Below are positions 21,734-25,152 of a stretch of DNA of 25,152 bases, one piece after another; the first letter of the stretch is position 1, and each line of letters begins with the position of its first letter. A model generated the notes under the pieces. The model ran no database searches, was not told the DNA's origin, and saw only the letters and a list, made by a program, of their open reading frames with translations. The position numbers and the translations under genes are program-made. This stretch comes from JAPUDQ01 sp964538665. GTDB lineage: Bacteria; Patescibacteriota; Saccharimonadia; Saccharimonadales; Saccharimonadaceae. Location: contig CAZIEB010000010.1 of NCBI GenBank assembly GCA_964538665.1, positions 1-25,152 of the forward strand. The letters are read 5' to 3'.

Positions 21734-23152
21734 TCAAGAAATTGAACGCACGCGGATAGTATCGGTGCCCCCAACCACGCCAGGTTGGCGACCGCTGACT
21801 ATCACGACGGTTGCTGGACGTGGTAGGAAATGATCTTTGACGAGTTGATCGGCCAGCTCGAGTCCTGCACGTTCGCCATCGGGTCGGATGAAGCTTTTGT
21901 TGGCATAGAGTAGCGCGAGTTGTTGAGCGACTCGTGGATTGCTCGTCACGGAAACAATAGGTATGAGCGGTCGATTTGAGGCAATGTGTTGCGCAGTCGC
22001 ACCTGATTTGGTCTCGCAGATGATGGCGTGGGCGTGTACTTGTACGGCAATTGACACGGCGGCCGCACTAATCGCTGCCGCATGCGTGTCGAGATATTTC
22101 GGCATGCCAAGAGGGCGAACAGGTACATGAGTCTGGGTGTACATGATAATTCGCTTCATGCTCTGCACGGTTTCGATCGGATATTTGCCGTTTGCAGTTT
22201 CGTCACTCAGCATGACACAATCCGCACCGATAATCGCTGCATGGCTGACGTCATTGACTTCAGCGCGTGTTGGCTCAGGATTGTCGACCATACTCATCAT
22301 CATTTGCGTGGCGACAATGCTGATTTTGGCGTGGTTGTGACAGAGTTCAATGATTCGTCGTTGGACAACTGGAACAATTTCGGCTCCTACCTCGACGGCT
22401 AGATCACCACGTGCGACCATGACACCATCACTTGATTCAATAATTTTTTCAAGCTGTTCATCATCAATTGATGGTCGCGTCTCTATTTTGGCAATAATCT
22501 GCGCATCGGACCCCTGCTGTGCGAGATAGCCTCTCAGCATATTGATGTCATCAACACTATGTACGAAACTCAAGCCGACGTAGTCAATGTCTTTTTTTAC
22601 TCCGTAATCGATATCGCGATAATCTTTTTCGGTAAGTACATCGCCACCAAAATCAGTATCGGGCAAATTGATGCCCTTTCGACTCATGAGGATACCGGCG
22701 TTGGCGACTCGAACATAGACACTGTTTTTGTCAACTTTCGTCGCAACAGTACGTACTTTGCCATCAAAGATATAGACGCGTTCGCCAGGTCGCACTTTTT
22801 CAGCAATGTTGTACTGAACGGGTACTACCGTCCCTTTGTGAGTCGCTTTGTAGCGCAAACATAGCTCATCACCTTCTTTAACTTCAAGCTTGTTGTTGGT
22901 TATTTCTCCGAGACGGATTTTTGGTCCTTGCAGGTCTTGGTATATTGCCACAGGCTTGTTGAGCTTGCGTGAAGCTTTGCGTATCCACTCTATCTGCGCA
23001 TCACGCTCAGCATGGGTGCCATGGCTAAAATTGAGCCGCAAGCCATTTGCACCTGCTTCGATGAGTTTGTATATCGCCTCGTACGAATCAGTCGCAGGAC
23101 CAATCGTTGCGATAATTTTTGTACGTTTGAATCTAGGGTTTTGAATCGACAT
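21734..23152 (-). CDS. pyk: Pyruvate kinase
   Basis: Makes pyruvate and ATP from phosphoenolpyruvate. 472 residues. Visible motifs are RTKIIATIGPATDS, LRLNFSHGTHAER (Arg, Asn, Ser, His of the active site), YQDLQGPKIRLGEI, DYVGLSFVHS, IIAKIETRPSID (catalytic Lys), VMVARGDLAVEVG (Mg ligands; usually RGDLGVE), VATQMMMSMVDNPEPTRAEV, and MLSDETANGKYP (usually LSGETA). A C-terminal allosteric-type domain is present (CETKSGATAQHIASNRPLIP). It lies between ppsA, which catalyses the reverse net reaction, and pgk. Confidence 0.96.
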   Translation of the reverse strand: MSIQNPRFKRTKIIATIGPATDSYEAIYKLIEAGANGLRLNFSHGTHAERDAQIEWIRKASRKLNKPVAIYQDLQGPKIRLGEITNNKLEVKEGDELCLRYKATHKGTVVPVQYNIAEKVRPGERVYIFDGKVRTVATKVDKNSVYVRVANAGILMSRKGINLPDTDFGGDVLTEKDYRDIDYGVKKDIDYVGLSFVHSVDDINMLRGYLAQQGSDAQIIAKIETRPSIDDEQLEKIIESSDGVMVARGDLAVEVGAEIVPVVQRRIIELCHNHAKISIVATQMMMSMVDNPEPTRAEVNDVSHAAIIGADCVMLSDETANGKYPIETVQSMKRIIMYTQTHVPVRPLGMPKYLDTHAAAISAAAVSIAVQVHAHAIICETKSGATAQHIASNRPLIPIVSVTSNPRVAQQLALLYANKSFIRPDGERAGLELADQLVKDHFLPRPATVVIVSGRQPGVVGGTDTIRVRSIS

Positions 23153-23161
23153 ATACCCTCT

Positions 23162-23167
23162 AGTCTA
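23162..23167 (-). promoter_or_regulatory. Weak possible -10 of pyk
   Basis: TAGACT on the minus strand, 9 nt before the ATG at 23152, in the 41-bp ppsA-pyk gap. No TG extension or -35. An AGAGGG sits between it and the ATG, 3 nt upstream, too close for a normal Shine-Dalgarno. Spacing resembles the better promoters, but the hexamer match is poor. Confidence 0.25.
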
Positions 23168-23193
23168 TCGTCAAAAGGCGTTGGTGGCTAGGC

Positions 23194-25152
23194 TTAGCGG
23201 TGCAAAGATGCTTCAAGCTTGGCAAGATCAACGGATGTTTTGACCACCGTATCGGGTGCAAGTGAGATACTATCGATGCCTTGCTCCACCAAAAATCGTG
23301 CAAATTGTGGATAATCAGATGGCGCTTGACCACAGAGGCCAATCTTGACGTGGTGCTTTTTGGCAACTTTGATAACGTGTTTGATTAGCTCTTTGACGGC
23401 GAGGTTGTTTTCGTCGTAGACGTGCGCGACGGTATGATTGTCGCGGTCGACGCCGAGTGTCAATTGCGTCAAGTCGTTGCTGCCGATCGAAAATCCATCA
23501 AACAACTGTGCAAAATGGTCTGCAAGTATGACGTTGCTCGGTATTTCTATCATCACATACGCCTGGAAGCCGTTTTCACCACGTTTGAGGCCGTTTTTTG
23601 CCATAATCGCGAGGACTTTTTTGGCTTCGGTCAGATCACGACAAAACGGTACCATCGCCTTGACGTTGGTGAGACCAAGCTCGTTGCGAACCTTTTTCAT
23701 CGCTTTGCATTCGAGTGCAAAGGCATCCTGATATTCCGGGCTGTAGTAGCGACTGGCGCCGCGCCATCCGATCATCGGGTTGTTTTCTTGCGGTTCAAAC
23801 TGTCGTCCACCGATCAGGTTGGCGTACTCGTTTGACTTGAAGTCGCTAAATCGCATGATGACATCATTTGGATAAAATGCCGCACCAATCATCGCGATGC
23901 CTTCGGCAAGTTTGTCGATAAAGTACTGTGCTTTGTCGTCATAGCCTTTGGTCAATTCGTTGATTTGTGCACGGACACCCTTGTCTTTGACTTCGTCAAA
24001 TTTGAGCAAGGCGAGAGGGTGAATCTTGATATGCGAATCGATGATAAACTCTTCGCGAGCAAGCCCGACGCCGTCATTTGGAATATGTGAGTACTTAAAC
24101 GCATGATCGGGCGAGCCAATATTCATCATAATTTTTGTCTTGGGGCGTTTGAGGTCTTTGATGTTTGTTGATTCGACTTCAAACTTGAGCTTGCCTTTGT
24201 AGACAGACCCTTCGTCGCCACCACCACATACTACCGTGACATCATCGCCATCTTTTATGATTTCTGAGGCGTTGCCAGTACCGACGACACACGGAATACC
24301 GAGCTCGCGAGACACGATTGCCGCATGGCAGGTTCGTCCGCCTTTGTCGGTGACAATTGCGCTGGCGATTTTCATGATTGGCACCCAGTCAGGGTCGGTC
24401 ATTTCTGTGACCAGGACATCACCAGCTCGAAAATCATCAATGTCTTTGACGCTCATAATGCGATTGGCCTTGCCTGCACCGATATGGTTGCCGACACTTG
24501 TCCCGCTCACGATGACTTCACCGTCTTCGAGCAATCGATATTCTTCGATTTTTGTCATGTCACGACGTGACTGCACGGTCTCAGACCGCGCTTGGACGAT
24601 GTACAGCTTGCCATCATCTTCATCGAGCGCCCATTCTATGTCCATAGGATGGCCATAATGCTGCTCAATCTTCATGCCCCAGTCGGCCAATGTACGTACC
24701 TGATCGTCCGTGATACTAAATCGTTCTTGGTCACGCTTGAGCACCGGAACGTTTTTGGTCGTACTGCCGAGCCCGGGCACCATCTTCATCTTCTTTGTAC
24801 CGAGTTTGCGCTTGAGGATTGCCATCGTCGGCTTAAATACGAGGAACTCATCTGGACTGACGTGCCCTTGCACGATGTTTTCGCCGAGTCCATATATCGA
24901 ACTGACGACAACTGCCTTGTCAAAACCACTCTCTGTATCGATAGTAAACATGACGCCGGCACATTCGGAGCGCACAGCAACCATCTGCTGGATACCGACA
25001 CTCAGAGCGACTTTCATGTGTGAAAAACCGTTGGATACGCGGTACACAATTGCGCGATCAGTAAAGAGGCTAGCGATACATTCTTTGACCGCTTTGAGCA
25101 CATCGTGTTCGCCGCTGATGTTGAGAAATGTTGCTTGCTGACCCGCAAATGA
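23194..25152 (-). CDS. ppsA: Phosphoenolpyruvate synthase (pyruvate, water dikinase), N-terminus beyond the right edge
   Basis: Makes phosphoenolpyruvate from pyruvate, ATP and water. 652 residues are visible in an open frame that runs off the right edge (SFAGQQATFLNISGE at the edge). About 130 N-terminal residues are therefore missing, against about 790 in E. coli. The ATP-grasp part is SLFTDRAIVYR, AGVMFTIDTESG, YGLGENIVQG and MDIEWALD. The swivelling phosphohistidine domain has GGRTCHAAIVSRELGIPCVV, with the His codon at 24325-24327. The PEP-binding TIM barrel ends in GLCGQAPSDYP, with the catalytic Cys at 23332-23334. A GTG at 25101 is inside the conserved region and is not the start. First visible gene of the ppsA-pyk-pgk-tpiA series. 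Confidence 0.95.
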   Translation of the reverse strand, partial: SFAGQQATFLNISGEHDVLKAVKECIASLFTDRAIVYRVSNGFSHMKVALSVGIQQMVAVRSECAGVMFTIDTESGFDKAVVVSSIYGLGENIVQGHVSPDEFLVFKPTMAILKRKLGTKKMKMVPGLGSTTKNVPVLKRDQERFSITDDQVRTLADWGMKIEQHYGHPMDIEWALDEDDGKLYIVQARSETVQSRRDMTKIEEYRLLEDGEVIVSGTSVGNHIGAGKANRIMSVKDIDDFRAGDVLVTEMTDPDWVPIMKIASAIVTDKGGRTCHAAIVSRELGIPCVVGTGNASEIIKDGDDVTVVCGGGDEGSVYKGKLKFEVESTNIKDLKRPKTKIMMNIGSPDHAFKYSHIPNDGVGLAREEFIIDSHIKIHPLALLKFDEVKDKGVRAQINELTKGYDDKAQYFIDKLAEGIAMIGAAFYPNDVIMRFSDFKSNEYANLIGGRQFEPQENNPMIGWRGASRYYSPEYQDAFALECKAMKKVRNELGLTNVKAMVPFCRDLTEAKKVLAIMAKNGLKRGENGFQAYVMIEIPSNVILADHFAQLFDGFSIGSNDLTQLTLGVDRDNHTVAHVYDENNLAVKELIKHVIKVAKKHHVKIGLCGQAPSDYPQFARFLVEQGIDSISLAPDTVVKTSVDLAKLEASLHR

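Noticed and set aside
25050..25101. GTG at 25101 as the start of PEP synthase
   Set aside because: The frame stays open to the right edge and the upstream residues (SFAGQQATFLNISGE) are a conserved part of the ATP-binding domain, so the gene is cut by the window.
1..25152. Recoded UGA (Gracilibacteria/SR1 genetic code)
   Set aside because: UGA ends several genes at the expected C-terminus (cysteine desulfurase, mnmA, uvrD, pyk), and no conserved protein contains an in-frame UGA.
1..25152. CRISPR arrays, tRNA or rRNA genes, insertion sequences, prophage genes
   Set aside because: No spaced direct repeats, cloverleaf-like segments, transposase or phage motifs were found, and virtually every base is inside an assigned gene.

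Overview
The window looks like a piece of a reduced bacterial genome from the Candidate Phyla Radiation (Patescibacteria), most likely Saccharibacteria (TM7). The evidence is gene content, compact protein forms, and a CPR-type membrane protein beside an FtsA-like gene. No rRNA is present to settle this. TGA ends several genes (ftsA-like, ruvX, nifS, mnmA, uvrD, pyk), so the UGA-glycine code of Gracilibacteria/SR1 does not apply. All 23 protein genes lie on the minus strand. Only about 370 bases (about 1.5%) lie outside genes, and the longest gap is 63 bp. There are no RNA genes, insertion sequences, CRISPR arrays or recognisable intrinsic terminators. A run of 100 N (1689-1788) is an assembly gap inside one gene.

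Layout in the direction of transcription (right to left). (1) Central carbon: ppsA (cut by the right edge), pyk, pgk and tpiA, followed by a very acidic, probably tail-anchored protein. (2) A UvrD/PcrA helicase coupled to a Nudix hydrolase. (3) An RpfB-like cell-wall protein (DUF348 repeats, G5, lysozyme-like domain) followed by rsmA. (4) A PgeF/laccase-domain protein. (5) metG and tatD, followed by two small unknown proteins. (6) A cysteine desulfurase, a DUF218 (YdcF-like) membrane protein and mnmA, which pairs the sulfur donor with the tRNA 2-thiolation enzyme. (7) A membrane-anchored unknown protein of 416 aa. (8) alaS, in a compact form lacking the beta-barrel part of the editing region and the C-Ala domain. 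(9) An FtsA-like ATPase, a bitopic membrane protein, ruvX and mltG (cut by the left edge).

The most notable signal is regulatory. Nine genes have a sigma70-type -10 element (TATACT, TACAAT or TATAGT, six with a TG extension) whose last base lies only 6-9 nt before the start codon. This predicts leaderless or nearly leaderless mRNAs. It corrects the start of alaS and the ftsA-like gene and supports a TTG start for the RpfB-like gene. Genes inside operons instead join by ATGA or TAGTG overlaps, and two have a clear Shine-Dalgarno (mnmA, Nudix). In two places the upstream gene's stop codon overlaps the -10 box. Two gene neighbourhoods known from Actinobacteria and Firmicutes recur in altered form: alaS-ruvX-mltG, here with an FtsA-like gene and a membrane-protein gene inserted, and metG-tatD-rpfB-ksgA, here with its two halves swapped.
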